A DNA stretch of 64,000 nt, from contig NZ_UIDD01000004.1 in NCBI RefSeq assembly GCF_900497695.1, positions 1 to 64,000 of the forward strand, given 5' to 3'. Positions within the stretch are counted from its first letter, which is position 1. Every line of letters starts with the position of its first letter. The position numbers and the translations under genes are program-made. Positions 20,038 to 29,817 of the stretch are shown piece by piece. The DNA comes from Pseudomonas wadenswilerensis (GTDB lineage Bacteria > Pseudomonadota > Gammaproteobacteria > Pseudomonadales > Pseudomonadaceae). The notes below the pieces were generated by a model. That model was not told the origin of the DNA and did no database searches. It saw only the letters and a program-made list of their open reading frames with translations.

Positions 20038-22602
20038 ATGCGAATAGACCGTTTGACCAGCAAGCTGCAATTAGCGTTATCCGATTCCCAATCCCTGGCC
20101 GTGGGCATGGACCATCCGGCCATCGAGCCTGCGCACCTGGTGCAGGCCCTGATCGATCAGCAGGGCGGTTCGATCAAGCCGCTGCTGATGCAGGTCGGCT
20201 TTGACGTCAACAGCCTGCGCAAGGCGTTGAGCAAAGAGCTCGACCAACTGCCGAAAATCCAGAACCCCACCGGCGACGTCAACATGTCCCAGGACCTGGC
20301 GCGCCTGCTCAACCAGGCTGACCGCCTGGCCCAGCAGAAGGGCGACCAGTTCATCTCCAGCGAGCTTGTGCTGCTGGCGGCCATGGACGAGAACAGCAAG
20401 CTCGGCAAGTTGCTGCTCGGCCAGGGCGTGACCAAAAAAGCCCTGGAAAACGCCATCAGCAACCTGCGTGGCGGCGAGGCGGTCAATGACCCCAACGCCG
20501 AAGAATCGCGCCAGGCCCTGGACAAATACACCGTCGACCTGACCAAGCGCGCCGAAGACGGCAAGCTTGACCCGGTGATCGGCCGTGACGACGAAATTCG
20601 CCGCACCATCCAGGTGTTGCAACGCCGTACCAAGAACAACCCGGTGCTGATCGGTGAGCCTGGCGTGGGTAAAACCGCCATCGCCGAAGGCCTGGCCCAG
20701 CGCATCATCAATGGCGAAGTGCCGGATGGCCTCAAAGGCAAGCGCCTGCTGTCGCTGGACATGGGCGCACTGATCGCCGGTGCCAAGTTCCGCGGCGAGT
20801 TCGAAGAGCGCCTCAAAGGCCTGCTCAACGAGTTGTCCAAGCAGGAAGGGCAGATCATCCTGTTCATCGATGAACTGCACACCATGGTCGGCGCCGGTAA
20901 AGGCGAAGGCTCGATGGATGCCGGCAACATGCTCAAGCCGGCCCTGGCCCGTGGCGAGCTGCACTGCGTTGGCGCCACCACGCTGAACGAGTACCGCCAG
21001 TACATTGAAAAGGATGCGGCGCTTGAGCGGCGTTTCCAGAAAGTACTGGTAGAAGAGCCGAGCGAAGAAGACACCATCGCCATCCTGCGTGGCCTCAAAG
21101 AACGTTACGAGGTGCACCACAAGGTAGCGATCACCGACGGCGCGATCATCGCCGCGGCCAAGCTCAGCCACCGCTACATCACCGATCGGCAACTGCCGGA
21201 CAAGGCCATCGACCTGATCGACGAAGCGGCCAGCCGCATCCGCATGGAGATCGACTCCAAGCCGGAAGTGCTCGACCGCCTGGAGCGCCGCCTGATTCAG
21301 CTGAAGGTTGAATCCCAGGCGCTGAAGAAAGAAGACGACGAAGCCGCGCTCAAGCGTCTGGAGAAACTCACCGAAGAGATCGTCCGGCTGGAGCGCGAGT
21401 ACGCTGACCTGGAAGAGATCTGGACCTCGGAAAAAGCCGAAGTGCAGGGCTCGGCGCAGATCCAGCAGAAGATCGAACAGTCGCGTCAGGAGCTTGAAGC
21501 TGCCCGCCGCAAGGGCGACCTCAGCCGCATGGCCGAGCTGCAGTACGGGGTGATCCCGGACCTGGAGCGCAGCCTGCAGATGGTCGACCAGCACGGCAAG
21601 GCAGAAAACCAGCTGCTGCGTAACAAGGTCACCGAAGAAGAGATTGCCGAAGTCGTCTCCAAGTGGACCGGCATCCCGGTGTCGAAGATGCTCGAAGGCG
21701 AGCGGGAAAAACTGCTGAAGATGGAAAGCCTGCTGCACGAGCGGGTGATCGGCCAGGAAGAAGCGGTCGTCGCGGTGTCCAACGCTGTGCGTCGTTCGCG
21801 TGCCGGCCTGTCGGACCCGAACCGCCCAAGCGGCTCGTTCCTGTTCCTCGGCCCGACCGGTGTCGGTAAAACCGAGCTGTGCAAGGCGTTGGCCGAATTC
21901 CTCTTCGATACTGAAGAGGCCATGGTGCGTATCGATATGTCCGAGTTCATGGAGAAACATTCCGTGGCTCGCCTGATCGGTGCACCACCAGGCTATGTGG
22001 GATACGAAGAGGGTGGCTACCTGACCGAAGCCGTGCGGCGCAAACCTTATGCCGTAGTGCTGCTCGACGAGGTCGAGAAGGCTCACCCGGATGTGTTCAA
22101 CGTGTTGCTGCAGGTGCTTGAAGACGGTCGCCTGACCGACAGCCACGGGCGGACGGTGGATTTCCGCAATACCGTGATTGTCATGACCTCCAACCTGGGC
22201 TCCTCGCAGATCCAGGAACTGGTGGGCGATCGTGAAGCACAGCGTGCGGCGGTAATGGACGCCGTGGGTTCGCACTTCCGTCCGGAGTTCATCAACCGGA
22301 TCGACGAAGTGGTGGTGTTCGAACCGCTGGGTCGCGAGCAGATTGCCGGCATCACCCAGATCCAGCTCGGCCGCTTGCGCAGCCGTCTGGCCGAACGCGA
22401 CCTGAGCCTGGAGCTCAGCCCCGAGGCGCTGGATAAACTGATCGCCGTCGGTTACGACCCGGTCTATGGCGCACGGCCGCTGAAACGGGCGATCCAGCGC
22501 TGGATCGAGAACCCGTTGGCGCAGCTGATCCTGTCGGGCCAGTTCCTGCCAGGCAGCGCCATTACGGCGAAGGTAGAGGGCGAAGAGATCGTCTTCGCCT
22601 GA
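20038..22602 (+). CDS. clpB: ATP-dependent disaggregase ClpB
   Basis: 854 residues, full length. Domains in order are a Clp N-domain (residues 1-145), NBD1 with Walker A GEPGVGKT (206-213), the coiled-coil middle domain (about 400-525, Glu/Lys/Arg-rich), NBD2 with Walker A GPTGVGKT (605-612), and the C-terminal domain. It extracts polypeptides from aggregates together with DnaK. A strong AAGGAAGG site precedes the ATG, and the heat-shock promoter upstream explains its regulation. Confidence 0.97.
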   Translation: MRIDRLTSKLQLALSDSQSLAVGMDHPAIEPAHLVQALIDQQGGSIKPLLMQVGFDVNSLRKALSKELDQLPKIQNPTGDVNMSQDLARLLNQADRLAQQKGDQFISSELVLLAAMDENSKLGKLLLGQGVTKKALENAISNLRGGEAVNDPNAEESRQALDKYTVDLTKRAEDGKLDPVIGRDDEIRRTIQVLQRRTKNNPVLIGEPGVGKTAIAEGLAQRIINGEVPDGLKGKRLLSLDMGALIAGAKFRGEFEERLKGLLNELSKQEGQIILFIDELHTMVGAGKGEGSMDAGNMLKPALARGELHCVGATTLNEYRQYIEKDAALERRFQKVLVEEPSEEDTIAILRGLKERYEVHHKVAITDGAIIAAAKLSHRYITDRQLPDKAIDLIDEAASRIRMEIDSKPEVLDRLERRLIQLKVESQALKKEDDEAALKRLEKLTEEIVRLEREYADLEEIWTSEKAEVQGSAQIQQKIEQSRQELEAARRKGDLSRMAELQYGVIPDLERSLQMVDQHGKAENQLLRNKVTEEEIAEVVSKWTGIPVSKMLEGEREKLLKMESLLHERVIGQEEAVVAVSNAVRRSRAGLSDPNRPSGSFLFLGPTGVGKTELCKALAEFLFDTEEAMVRIDMSEFMEKHSVARLIGAPPGYVGYEEGGYLTEAVRRKPYAVVLLDEVEKAHPDVFNVLLQVLEDGRLTDSHGRTVDFRNTVIVMTSNLGSSQIQELVGDREAQRAAVMDAVGSHFRPEFINRIDEVVVFEPLGREQIAGITQIQLGRLRSRLAERDLSLELSPEALDKLIAVGYDPVYGARPLKRAIQRWIENPLAQLILSGQFLPGSAITAKVEGEEIVFA

Positions 22603-22621
22603 GTTTTCGGCGGGTTACGCT

Positions 22622-22650
22622 AAGGCCTCGAATTTCGAGGCCTTTTTTCT
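22622..22650 (+). terminator. clpB terminator
   Basis: Stem AAGGCCTCGAA / TTCGAGGCCTT followed by a T tract, 20 bases past the clpB stop. Confidence 0.9.
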
Positions 22651-22770
22651 TTGCATTTTTTCTCGAGTGCTTGTAAAGTGCGCCCCGCTGTATGTCACCC
22701 CGCAGTTTCCCGGCAAAATTGGGAATCTGAAAAAAAGTTGCAAATCAGTAAGTTGAATGCAAATTAGGGG

Positions 22771-22798
22771 TTGACAAGGGTTTTGAAGGTTGTAGAAT
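22771..22798 (+). promoter_or_regulatory. Promoter of the tRNA cluster
   Basis: TTGACA (22771-22776), a 16-base spacer and TAGAAT (22793-22798), followed by the GC-rich discriminator GCGCGCC. This is a strong sigma-70 promoter of the type seen before stable RNA genes. The first tRNA begins about 100 bases downstream. The clpB-tRNA gap holds nothing else I recognise. Confidence 0.75.
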
Positions 22799-22905
22799 AG
22801 CGCGCCTCAGAGACATGAACGCAGCGATGCACAAGGTCGAAGAGTTCGAAGCGGTAGTGATACAGCACTCGAAATTGCAGCACTGTTGTAATTGAAATTG
22901 ATAGT

Positions 22906-22981
22906 TCCGCGATAGCTCAGTCGGTAGAGCAAATGACTGTTAATCATTGGGTCCCAGGTTCGAGTCCTGGTCGCGGAGCCA
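22906..22981 (+). tRNA. tRNA-Asn(GTT)
   Basis: 76 bases with an intact cloverleaf, anticodon GTT in GACTGTTAATC, TTCGAGTC T-loop and an encoded CCA end. Confidence 0.97.
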
Positions 22982-22991
22982 AATTTCAAGC

Positions 22992-23068
22992 CGGGGTATA
23001 GCGCAGTCCGGTAGCGCGCCTGCTTTGGGAGCAGGATGTCAGGAGTTCGAATCCCCTTACCCCGACCA
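22992..23068 (+). tRNA. tRNA-Pro(TGG), copy 1
   Basis: 77 bases, anticodon TGG in GCTTTGGGAGC, encoded CCA. It is identical to the copy at 23248. Confidence 0.97.
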
Positions 23069-23073
23069 TTTTT

Positions 23074-23149
23074 GGGTCGTTAGCTCAGTTGGTAGAGCAG
23101 TTGGCTTTTAACCAATTGGTCGTAGGTTCGAATCCTACACGACCCACCA
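23074..23149 (+). tRNA. tRNA-Lys(TTT)
   Basis: 76 bases, anticodon TTT in GGCTTTTAACC, encoded CCA. It is transcribed with the preceding Asn and Pro genes. Confidence 0.97.
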
Positions 23150-23213
23150 TTTTTGAAGCCGGTACGCTGGGTTCAAATCTTAAAAGGTTGGTTTGCCATT
23201 AGCAGCCAGCCAT

Positions 23214-23245
23214 AAAAAAGGCGCCTTAATCGGTGCCTTTTTTTT
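23214..23245 (+). terminator. tRNA cluster terminator
   Basis: Stem AAAGGCGCC / GGTGCCTTT with a long T tract, placed between tRNA-Lys and the second tRNA-Pro. The second tRNA-Pro starts within three bases of the T run, so it must be reached by read-through or have its own promoter. Confidence 0.8.
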
Positions 23246-23247
23246 AC

Positions 23248-23324
23248 CGGGGTATAGCGCAGTCCGGTAGCGCGCCTGCTTTGGGAGCAGGATGTCAGGA
23301 GTTCGAATCCCCTTACCCCGACCA
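23248..23324 (+). tRNA. tRNA-Pro(TGG), copy 2
   Basis: 77 bases, identical in sequence to the tRNA-Pro at 22992, anticodon TGG, encoded CCA. It probably arose by duplication, since the two copies lie 256 bases apart. Confidence 0.97.
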
Positions 23325-23336
23325 TCTTCAGAAAGA

Positions 23337-23366
23337 AGGGCACCTTGCAAAAGGTGCCCTTTTTTC
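23337..23366 (+). terminator. Terminator after the second tRNA-Pro
   Basis: Stem GGGCACCTT / AAGGTGCCC with a T6 tract, directly downstream of the tRNA. Confidence 0.85.
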
Positions 23367-23420
23367 GTTTCTGCGGCCTGCCTGATACTATCCGGCTATT
23401 TCCTGCAAGGACGCCGCGCC

Positions 23421-23963
23421 ATGCCCCTGAAAACTTCCGTCTACATCGCCACCAGCCTTGATGGCTTCATCGCCCGTGAAAGCGGCGAACTGGACTGGCT
23501 GATGGTCGCCACCAGCTCCAGTGACGACCACGGTTACGCGGCGTACATGGCCACTGTCGACACCCTGGTCATGGGCCGCAACACCTTCGAGAAGGTCCTG
23601 ACCTTTGGCGAGTGGCCGTATCCGCACAAGCGTGTGGTGGTGTTGAGCACCACCCTGGGCGTGGCTGATGTACCGCCAGAACTCGGCAAAGGTGTTGAGG
23701 TGCATCCCGGGCCGCTCGCCGACCTGGTCGAGTACCTGCGCGACACCGGCGCCAAGAGCCTGTACCTCGATGGCGGGCAGGTGATTCAGAGCTTTTTGCG
23801 CGAAGGGCGACTGGATGAACTGACCATCACCCGCATACCGGTGTTGCTGGGCAGTGGCATCCCGCTGTTCGGGGCCCTGGCGAAGGACGTGACGCTGCAG
23901 CATATGCGCAGCACCACCTTTGAAAGCGGGTTTGTGCAGAGTACCTATCGGGTGCTCAAGTAG
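23421..23963 (+). CDS. RibD C-terminal / dihydrofolate-reductase-like protein
   Basis: 180 residues. The fold signature of the RibD_C/DHFR superfamily is visible: the start KTSVYIATSLDGFIA, the cofactor-side VMGRNTFEKVL, and LYLDGGQVIQSFL followed by ITRIPVLLGSGIPLFG. Such proteins (YyaP/YwjB type) bind NADPH, but their substrate is usually unknown, and true folate reduction is not established for them. ATG 23421 is the first start after the terminator. It stands alone. Confidence 0.85.
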   Translation: MPLKTSVYIATSLDGFIARESGELDWLMVATSSSDDHGYAAYMATVDTLVMGRNTFEKVLTFGEWPYPHKRVVVLSTTLGVADVPPELGKGVEVHPGPLADLVEYLRDTGAKSLYLDGGQVIQSFLREGRLDELTITRIPVLLGSGIPLFGALAKDVTLQHMRSTTFESGFVQSTYRVLK

Positions 23964-24021
23964 CGCTTGCAGCTTCCACAGGGATTAATGTCAGGCCTGC
24001 TTTTGGAGGTAAACACAGAAT

Positions 24022-24058
24022 CCTGTGGGAGCCGGCCTTGCCGGCGATGAGGCCGGCA
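24022..24058. repeat. Single REP element
   Basis: CTGTGGGAGCCGGCCTTGCC followed by GGCGATGAGGCCGGC. This is one REP arm of the family described elsewhere, between the convergent reductase and ndh genes. Confidence 0.75.
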
Positions 24059-24078
24059 CTGCCACTACAACTTGAAAC

Positions 24079-25374
24079 TCAGTGCAGCTTCAGCCGCGGC
24101 TCAGTCCCGCGCCCGATCCGGCTACCCAGCATCAGCATCAGCGTGCGGAAGGTCCCGTACAGCGCCATCTGGTGCATGCGGTACAGCGACACATAGAACA
24201 TCCGCGCCAACCAGCCCTCCAGCATCACGCTACCGGTCAGGTTACCCATCAGGTTACCCACCGCCGAAAAGCGCGACAGCGACACCAGCGAGCCATAATC
24301 CCGGTACGCATACGTCGGCAACGGCTTGCCTTCCAGGCGAGCCTTCAAGCCCTTGGCCAGCAACGACGCCTGCTGGTGCGCAGCCTGCGCCCGTGGCGGC
24401 ACGTTGCGGTCGCTGCCCGGTTGCGGGCAGGCGGCGCAGTCGCCGAAGGCGAAAATGTTGTCGTCCAGGGTGGTCTGCAGGGTAGGACGCACCACCAGCT
24501 GGTTGATCCGGTTGGTTTCCAGGCCGTCGATATCCTTGAGGAAACCCGGGGCACGAATACCCGCCGCCCAGACCTTCAGACTGGCCTGAATCACGTCACC
24601 ATTGCTGGTACGCAACTCATCGGCAGTCACTTCACTGACCGCCGCGTTGGTCATCACCGTCACCCCGAGTTTTTCCAGGGTCTTGTGCACCGGCACGCTG
24701 ATGCGCTCCGGCAGTGCTGGCAGCACCCGCGGGCCGGCTTCGATCAGGGTGATGTGCATGTCTTTGGGCTGGATACGATCCAGGCCGTAAGCCGCCAGCT
24801 CATGGGCTGCGTGATGCAGCTCGGCCGCAAGCTCGACACCGGTGGCACCGGCACCGACGATAGCCACGCTGATTTGCTCATTGGCCTGATCGCCGGCGTG
24901 GGCGCGCAGGTAATGATTGAGCAACTGCTGGTGGAAACGCTCGGCCTGCTTGCGGGTGTCGAGGAACAGGCAATGCTGCGCCGCGCCCAGGGTGCCGAAA
25001 TCGTTGGTGTTGCTACCCACCGCGATCACCAGGGTGTCGTAACCCAAGGTCCGCGCAGGCAGCAGTTCGCGGCCGTCCTCATCGAGGGTGGCGGCCAGCT
25101 GGATCTGCTTGGTTTCGCGGTCCAGGCCACTCATGCGCCCGAGCTGGAACTGGAAGTGATTCCACTTGGCCTGGGCCACGTAGTTCAGTTCGTCTTCGGA
25201 AGAGTTGAGCGAGCCTGCCGCCACTTCATGCAGCAGCGGCTTCCAGATGTGCGTCAGGTTGGCGTCGACCAGGGTGATGCTGGCGCTACCTTTTTTGCCC
25301 AGGGTCTTACCCAGGCGGGTCGCCAGTTCCAGGCCGCCGGCGCCGCCGCCGACAATCACAATACGGTGAGTCAT
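24079..25374 (-). CDS. ndh: Type II NADH:quinone oxidoreductase
   Basis: 431 residues. An N-terminal FAD-binding motif (IVIVGGGAGGLELATRLG), a second NAD(H)-binding motif (VAIVGAGATGVELAAEL, about residues 170-186) and the C-terminal FAFGDCAACP motif define NDH-2. The C-terminal amphipathic region (ARMFYVSLYRMHQMALYG) would anchor it to the inner membrane. It passes electrons from NADH to quinone without pumping protons. Confidence 0.93.
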   Translation of the reverse strand: MTHRIVIVGGGAGGLELATRLGKTLGKKGSASITLVDANLTHIWKPLLHEVAAGSLNSSEDELNYVAQAKWNHFQFQLGRMSGLDRETKQIQLAATLDEDGRELLPARTLGYDTLVIAVGSNTNDFGTLGAAQHCLFLDTRKQAERFHQQLLNHYLRAHAGDQANEQISVAIVGAGATGVELAAELHHAAHELAAYGLDRIQPKDMHITLIEAGPRVLPALPERISVPVHKTLEKLGVTVMTNAAVSEVTADELRTSNGDVIQASLKVWAAGIRAPGFLKDIDGLETNRINQLVVRPTLQTTLDDNIFAFGDCAACPQPGSDRNVPPRAQAAHQQASLLAKGLKARLEGKPLPTYAYRDYGSLVSLSRFSAVGNLMGNLTGSVMLEGWLARMFYVSLYRMHQMALYGTFRTLMLMLGSRIGRGTEPRLKLH

Positions 25375-25458
25375 GGAGATATCTCATAAGGTTTACGGAA
25401 TTCGGGTCTTGAGTGGTAGGCCGCACGGGGCGGGCGTTGTGGGCGAGCGCAAGGCAGC

Positions 25459-25632
25459 TCATAGCACCAGATGACTCAAGAGGCGGCTCAACAAGCCGAG
25501 TGCAACGGTCACGACCACCACCAGCAGAAGGAGCAGCCAGGGCCGGAACGGCTTGCGCTCGACTTGGTGCTGGGGGGCTCGCAGGTATTCATCGACGCGA
25601 CGCTGGTCTTCGGGATTCAGGCGGCTGGTCAT
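25459..25632 (-). CDS. DUF3094-like small membrane protein
   Basis: 57 residues: a charged N-terminus (MTSRLNPEDQRRVDEYL) and one C-terminal transmembrane helix of about 22 residues rich in Leu and Val. It resembles the genus-specific DUF3094 family found next to ndh in pseudomonads. ATG 25632 is preferred over an in-frame start at 25656. Function is unknown. Confidence 0.75.
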   Translation of the reverse strand: MTSRLNPEDQRRVDEYLRAPQHQVERKPFRPWLLLLLVVVVTVALGLLSRLLSHLVL

Positions 25633-25800
25633 GAGGGCCTCGTCAGATAGACGCATGTGACTGTGGGAAAGCTACAGTGTTCACTGTAGTAGCTCGAAGG
25701 TCGCCCATCTTTCAGTCACTTGGCTGTCTTTATAACGAATGATTGCGCTTTGTATCACCGGCGCAGAATTTATGCCATCGGGCGTTGGCAGGGGGCCAGC

Positions 25801-26430
25801 TCAGAGGCTTATGCCGACATCAAAAACGATGCTGCGCCCCAGGTTGCCGCGCAGGAAATCCGGCGCATCCGGGTGGGCAAACAGCACCCGGGCAAAGGTC
25901 GGGCCCACCAGTGACAACGAGCGCCAGCCCTGGCGCAGGTATTCGGTGGGCGGCGGAAAGTGGCTGTTGAGGTCGAGCACTTCGCGCTTGAGGCTGGCGA
26001 AGGCAATGATGTCCAGTTCGCTCAGGTCGAGGCCGCGCTCCTGATAGTTGTGCGATTTTTTACGCAGAGTCGGCGCCAGGCGCTGCAGCAATTCCTGGGC
26101 GCTGATCCGCCGTGGCCGGGCTTCGCGGCGCACCAGCTGGCTCAATGAAAAGGCACTGCGCCGGCGCTGCAGTTCTTCGCGCCATTCGTCGTTCAGGCGC
26201 CGGCCTTCATCCAGCACAAAGAACACCTCGAAGGCGGCATCGCGAAACAGCACGTCAGGCGGCTCTTGCCCGGCGGCGGCAAAGTCTTCGCTGCGGTAGG
26301 GAATATTCAGGCCTTGCAGCAGGCGCTGGCAGACCCAACGCTCACGTTCCCATTTACGGGCATTGGATAGAAACGCATTGGCTTGTTCGGCCTGAATGGT
26401 GAGCAGGCGCAAGTAGTCTGAGTCGTCCAT
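25801..26430 (-). CDS. DUF1780-like protein
   Basis: 209 residues. The N-terminal half (MDDSDYLRLLTIQAEQANAF, then RKWERERWVCQRLL) and the central PPDVLFRDAAFEVFFVLDEGRR match the Pseudomonas DUF1780 family as I recall it, described as a putative endonuclease. The D-V-h-h ... h-E-V-h-h-h-L-D-E pattern could be a PD-(D/E)XK-like core, but this is not proven. The start is ATG 26430. It stands alone between the DUF3094 gene and a divergent gene. Confidence 0.65.
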   Translation of the reverse strand: MDDSDYLRLLTIQAEQANAFLSNARKWERERWVCQRLLQGLNIPYRSEDFAAAGQEPPDVLFRDAAFEVFFVLDEGRRLNDEWREELQRRRSAFSLSQLVRREARPRRISAQELLQRLAPTLRKKSHNYQERGLDLSELDIIAFASLKREVLDLNSHFPPPTEYLRQGWRSLSLVGPTFARVLFAHPDAPDFLRGNLGRSIVFDVGISL

Positions 26431-26548
26431 GGGCACAAGCTTAGCGTTCAATTGAGCTTTGCAGGAAATGTCTGCAAGCCATTGCTGCGCCGGTAAGCTA
26501 GCGCCTAGACTGCGCACCCGTTGTGGGCTCGAATATCAGGGAAGAAAC

Positions 26549-27010
26549 ATGAGCGTAGTAAAGATGGGCGGTGTATTTGGCTCCGGTACGGTGCTGTGCG
26601 GCCTGTTGGTATATGGCGTGGGCTTTTTGTTCTGGACGCCTACCGTGCCTTACGACACCCCGGATGGCCGCTATGTAGTGCTCAAGGAGGGCGATTCAGC
26701 GCCCTACAGCGTCAAACTCATTGACCATCGCGGCGCCGAAGATGAAATCGTGCGCAGCTACGCCGAGTTCAACCCCAAGGTGCTCAGCGTCGTGCCCGGC
26801 GACTACCGCGTGCGCCTGACCCTGAACGAGTTCGGCTGCTACGGCGCCTGGGCCGATGTGCAGGTGTCGGCGACCACCATCAGCGTCATCGGGCAGCAGC
26901 GCAACCCCAGTTGCCAACCACCGGACTGGCTGGTGGAAGGCGCCGTGTTCCGCCTGTTCGAGGCACCGAAAGCACCCGCCGAGGCTGATCAGGCCAATCC
27001 CGAGGTGTAG
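26549..27010 (+). CDS. Hypothetical membrane-anchored protein
   Basis: 153 residues. One N-terminal transmembrane segment (residues about 9-29, GSGTVLCGLLVYGVGFLFW) is followed by a periplasmic beta-rich domain with two cysteines (FGCYGAW and NPSCQPPDW) that could form a disulfide. I do not recognise a family. Its last ten codons closely match those of the next gene (EADQANPEV against EADQARPEV), together with the bases through the stop, suggesting that the MFS gene arrived by duplication at this 3' end. Confidence 0.7.
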   Translation: MSVVKMGGVFGSGTVLCGLLVYGVGFLFWTPTVPYDTPDGRYVVLKEGDSAPYSVKLIDHRGAEDEIVRSYAEFNPKVLSVVPGDYRVRLTLNEFGCYGAWADVQVSATTISVIGQQRNPSCQPPDWLVEGAVFRLFEAPKAPAEADQANPEV

Positions 27011-27039
27011 TTCAGCTCATTACAGGGACGGACGTGCGT

Positions 27040-28257
27040 ATGGCTGTGTCAGTCTGGCGGATATGGAGCGCGGTGACGGTGCTGTGCATCGCCTCCTTTG
27101 CGATGGTGACCTCCGAGTTTGCCCCGATCGGTTTGTTGTCACAGATCTCCGCCGACCTGGCGCAGGAGCCCGCCACGGTCGGGCTCAGCGTGACCTTGTA
27201 TGCCTGGATCGGCGCGCTGAGCGGCTTGCTCGCCAACAGCCTGAGCCGCTGGATTGGCCGCAAGCCGCTGATGATCGCCCTGATGTTGATACTGGCGGCA
27301 TCGAATGCGCTCTCGGCAATCGCCCCGGAGTTTTCTGCACTGCTGGGGGCCAGGGCAGTGGGGGCGTTGGCCCATGGCGTGTTCTGGGCCACCGTGGCCG
27401 CCACCGCCGCCCTGATCGCGCCCGCCCGGCAGATGGGCCTGGCCACCTCGATCGTGCTCGGCGGCATCACCCTCGCCACGGTCATGGGCGTGCCACTGGT
27501 CAACCTGGTAGGCCAGTACGACGGCTGGCGAACCGCCTTTGCTTGCCTGGCGTTGCTCTGTGTCGCCAGTGCCGGGGCAATCGCCCTGGTCGTCCCTGAT
27601 CTTGGCCTGGTTGCCGCAGCACCAGGCACGGGTTATGCGGCGGTGCTAAGGCGCCGGGACCTACTGATCACCTTCGCCATAACCGCGCTGACGGCGGCCG
27701 CACATTTTGCCGCCTATACCTTTGTCGAGCCCTTTATCAGTCAGGTGCGTGACATCACGCCGGTGCTGATCGCAGCACTGCTTTTTGCCTTCGGTGCCGC
27801 AGGCTTTATCGGCAATCTGTTGAGCGCGATCTTCATCGACCGCTACCTCAAGCTCTTCATCCTCCTGGCCCTGATCGCCATGGCAGGGGCGCTGCTGACC
27901 CTGGGCCTGCTCGGGCCCGAGTTGAATCTGCTGGCCGTGGCGACCTTGCTGATGGTCTGGGGCGTTGCCATCTCGGCGCTGTTCACCGGTCTGCAGACCT
28001 GGGTGTTGCGCATCGCCGGCGCCCATACCGTTCCGGCCACGGCCCTGCATACGGCAGTGCTCAATGGCGCAATCGGCCTGGGGGTGATCATCGGCGGTGG
28101 GGCGCTTGAGGTGATCGGCCTGCGGGGCGCCATGCTCGGCGCCAGCATGGTGATAGTCCCAGCCATTGTGCTGCTGGTTGCGTCAGGTGCGCGGCGCCGC
28201 GCCACGCCTGCATTTTCCTCAACCACCGAGGCTGATCAAGCCCGCCCCGAGGTGTAG
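27040..28257 (+). CDS. MFS transporter (DHA1, sugar-efflux-like)
   Basis: 405 residues with 12 predicted transmembrane helices. The helix 2-3 loop carries the MFS motif (NSLSRWIGRKPLMI), and the opening (TVLCIASFAMVTSEFAPIGLL) is that of the drug:H+ antiporter family 1 members related to AraJ/SotB. The substrate cannot be told from sequence. ATG 27040 is placed nine bases after CAGGGACGG; a GTG at 27034 is too close. The C-terminal tail repeats the end of the preceding gene. Confidence 0.85.
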   Translation: MAVSVWRIWSAVTVLCIASFAMVTSEFAPIGLLSQISADLAQEPATVGLSVTLYAWIGALSGLLANSLSRWIGRKPLMIALMLILAASNALSAIAPEFSALLGARAVGALAHGVFWATVAATAALIAPARQMGLATSIVLGGITLATVMGVPLVNLVGQYDGWRTAFACLALLCVASAGAIALVVPDLGLVAAAPGTGYAAVLRRRDLLITFAITALTAAAHFAAYTFVEPFISQVRDITPVLIAALLFAFGAAGFIGNLLSAIFIDRYLKLFILLALIAMAGALLTLGLLGPELNLLAVATLLMVWGVAISALFTGLQTWVLRIAGAHTVPATALHTAVLNGAIGLGVIIGGGALEVIGLRGAMLGASMVIVPAIVLLVASGARRRATPAFSSTTEADQARPEV

Positions 28258-28302
28258 ACTGCCCCCACGCCTATTGCCTCACTCGAACAAGGGTTATTTG
28301 CC

Positions 28303-28992
28303 GTGATCAGTGCCGCCGTGCTTTCCAGCCAGACCCTGACCATCGCCTGGGTCGCCTATGTGCCTGTGCTGATCTGGGCGGTGGCGCGTACCCGCTGGCT
28401 CGAACTGTTCGCCGACAGCCGTCGCCAGCATTTGCTGTTCGGCACGGTGTTCGCCTTGTTTGCCCTGTGGCTGGTGCGGCGTGACTTCGACACCGGGGTG
28501 TCGTATCACTTCATCGGCATGACCGCCGTGACCTTGCTGCTGGACTGGCCACTGGCGATTGTCGGGGGCTTGCTGGCGCAGCTCGGCCTGCTGGCGCTGG
28601 GGCGCCAGGACCTGGCGGCGATGGGGGTCAATGGCCTGCTGCTGATCGGCCTGCCGGTGCTGGTTACCGAAGTGTGCGCGATGCTGGTGGAGCGGGCGCA
28701 GCCGCGCAACCTGTTCGTTTATATCTTCTGTTCGGGGTTCTTTGCCGCGGCGCTGTCGGCACTGTTGTGCCTGCTCGGTGGGCTGGGTTTGCTGTGGATG
28801 GACGGGCGTTTCGTCATGCCGGAGTGGATCGAGGACTTTATCGGCTACCTGTGGCTGATCATCTTCCCCGAAGCCTTCATCAACGGCATGGTGGTCAGCG
28901 CCCTGGTGGTGTTCTGCCCGGAGTGGCTGGAGACCTTCAACCGGACCCGCTACCTGCAGGCCCCGTGGAAGGATGACGACCCTGAGCGCTGA
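28303..28992 (+). CDS. CbiM-like energy-coupling factor transporter permease
   Basis: 229 residues with about six transmembrane helices. FDTGVSYHFIGMTAVTLLLDWPLAIVGG resembles the CbiM/NikM family substrate-binding membrane component, and FPEAFINGMVVSALVVF the terminal helix. The start codon is GTG 28303. No other ECF subunits are nearby, so the cargo and even active transport remain uncertain. Confidence 0.7.
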   Translation: MISAAVLSSQTLTIAWVAYVPVLIWAVARTRWLELFADSRRQHLLFGTVFALFALWLVRRDFDTGVSYHFIGMTAVTLLLDWPLAIVGGLLAQLGLLALGRQDLAAMGVNGLLLIGLPVLVTEVCAMLVERAQPRNLFVYIFCSGFFAAALSALLCLLGGLGLLWMDGRFVMPEWIEDFIGYLWLIIFPEAFINGMVVSALVVFCPEWLETFNRTRYLQAPWKDDDPER

Positions 28993-28996
28993 CGCC

Positions 28997-29197
28997 TCAG
29001 TGGCGCGGGTCGAGGTCGCCGGAGAACAGCTCGTCTTCGGCATCCGGTGCGACCGGAATCTTGTGTTCTTCCGAGGCCCAGGCACCCAGGTCGATCAGCT
29101 TGCAGCGGTCGGAACAGAACGGCCGGAACGGGCTAGCCGCGTTCCATTCCACAGGGGCGCCACAGGTCGGGCAATCTACGGTTGTTGGTTGGCTCAT
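28997..29197 (-). CDS. yacG: DNA gyrase inhibitor YacG
   Basis: 66 residues. The four zinc ligands (C9, C12, C28, C32, as CPTC and FCSDRC) and the [16 protein letters not shown] segment are those of YacG. In E. coli it binds GyrB and blocks gyrase. It is last in the pilC-pilD-coaE-yacG operon and overlaps coaE by 4 bases. Confidence 0.93.
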   Translation of the reverse strand: MSQPTTVDCPTCGAPVEWNAASPFRPFCSDRCKLIDLGAWASEEHKIPVAPDAEDELFSGDLDPRH

Positions 29198-29817
29198 GCT
29201 TGGCCTCCTCGCAAAGTCAGGTAAAAGTGGTGCAGGCGGTCGACCTCCGAGCGCAGCCAGTCCAGATCGCGGTCATTGACCAGCACGTCATGGGCGTGGC
29301 GCAGGCGTTCTTCGCGGCTGGCCTGGGCCTTGAGGATGGCCTGCACCTGTTCGGCGCTGGTCTGGTCGCGCAGCAGGGTGCGCTGCACTTGCAGCGCCTG
29401 CGGTGCATCGATCACCAGCAGGCGGTCGGTACGCTTGTACTGGCCGGACTCCACCATCAACGGCGAAACGAACACCGCATAGGGCGACTCGGCCTTGGCC
29501 AGGTAGCTGAAGATCTCCTGGCCGATCAACGGATGCAGCAGCGCTTCGAGCCACAGGCGCTGCTGCGGGTCGGCAAAGATCAGCTCGCGCAGGGCGGCGC
29601 GGTTGAGCTGGCCGTCTTCGAGCAGCACCCCCGGGCCGAAACGCTCGACGATACGGGCCAGCGCCGGGCGGCCCGGCTCGACCACCCAGCGCGCGGCCTG
29701 ATCGGCGTCGACCAGGTGCACACCCAGCTCGACAAAGCGCTGCGCAGCGGCGCTTTTGCCACTGCCGATGCCGCCGGTAAGGCCGAGAATCCAGGGGGTG
29801 AAAGCAGCGGTGGTCAT
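29194..29817 (-). CDS. coaE: Dephospho-CoA kinase
   Basis: 207 residues. Walker A GGIGSGKS (15-22) follows the conserved ILGLT start, and [10 protein letters not shown] and HPLIGQEIF are family motifs. It phosphorylates dephospho-CoA in the last step of coenzyme A synthesis. The start codon shares its last base with the pilD stop (ATGA), so the gene is coupled to pilD. Confidence 0.95.
   Translation of the reverse strand: MTTAAFTPWILGLTGGIGSGKSAAAQRFVELGVHLVDADQAARWVVEPGRPALARIVERFGPGVLLEDGQLNRAALRELIFADPQQRLWLEALLHPLIGQEIFSYLAKAESPYAVFVSPLMVESGQYKRTDRLLVIDAPQALQVQRTLLRDQTSAEQVQAILKAQASREERLRHAHDVLVNDRDLDWLRSEVDRLHHFYLTLRGGQA

Noticed and set aside
23156-23190. A tRNA fragment (GCCGGTACGCTGGGTTCAAATC) between tRNA-Lys and the second tRNA-Pro
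   Set aside because: Only a T-loop-like stretch is present and no cloverleaf can be drawn. It may be a decayed tRNA, but support is too thin to list.
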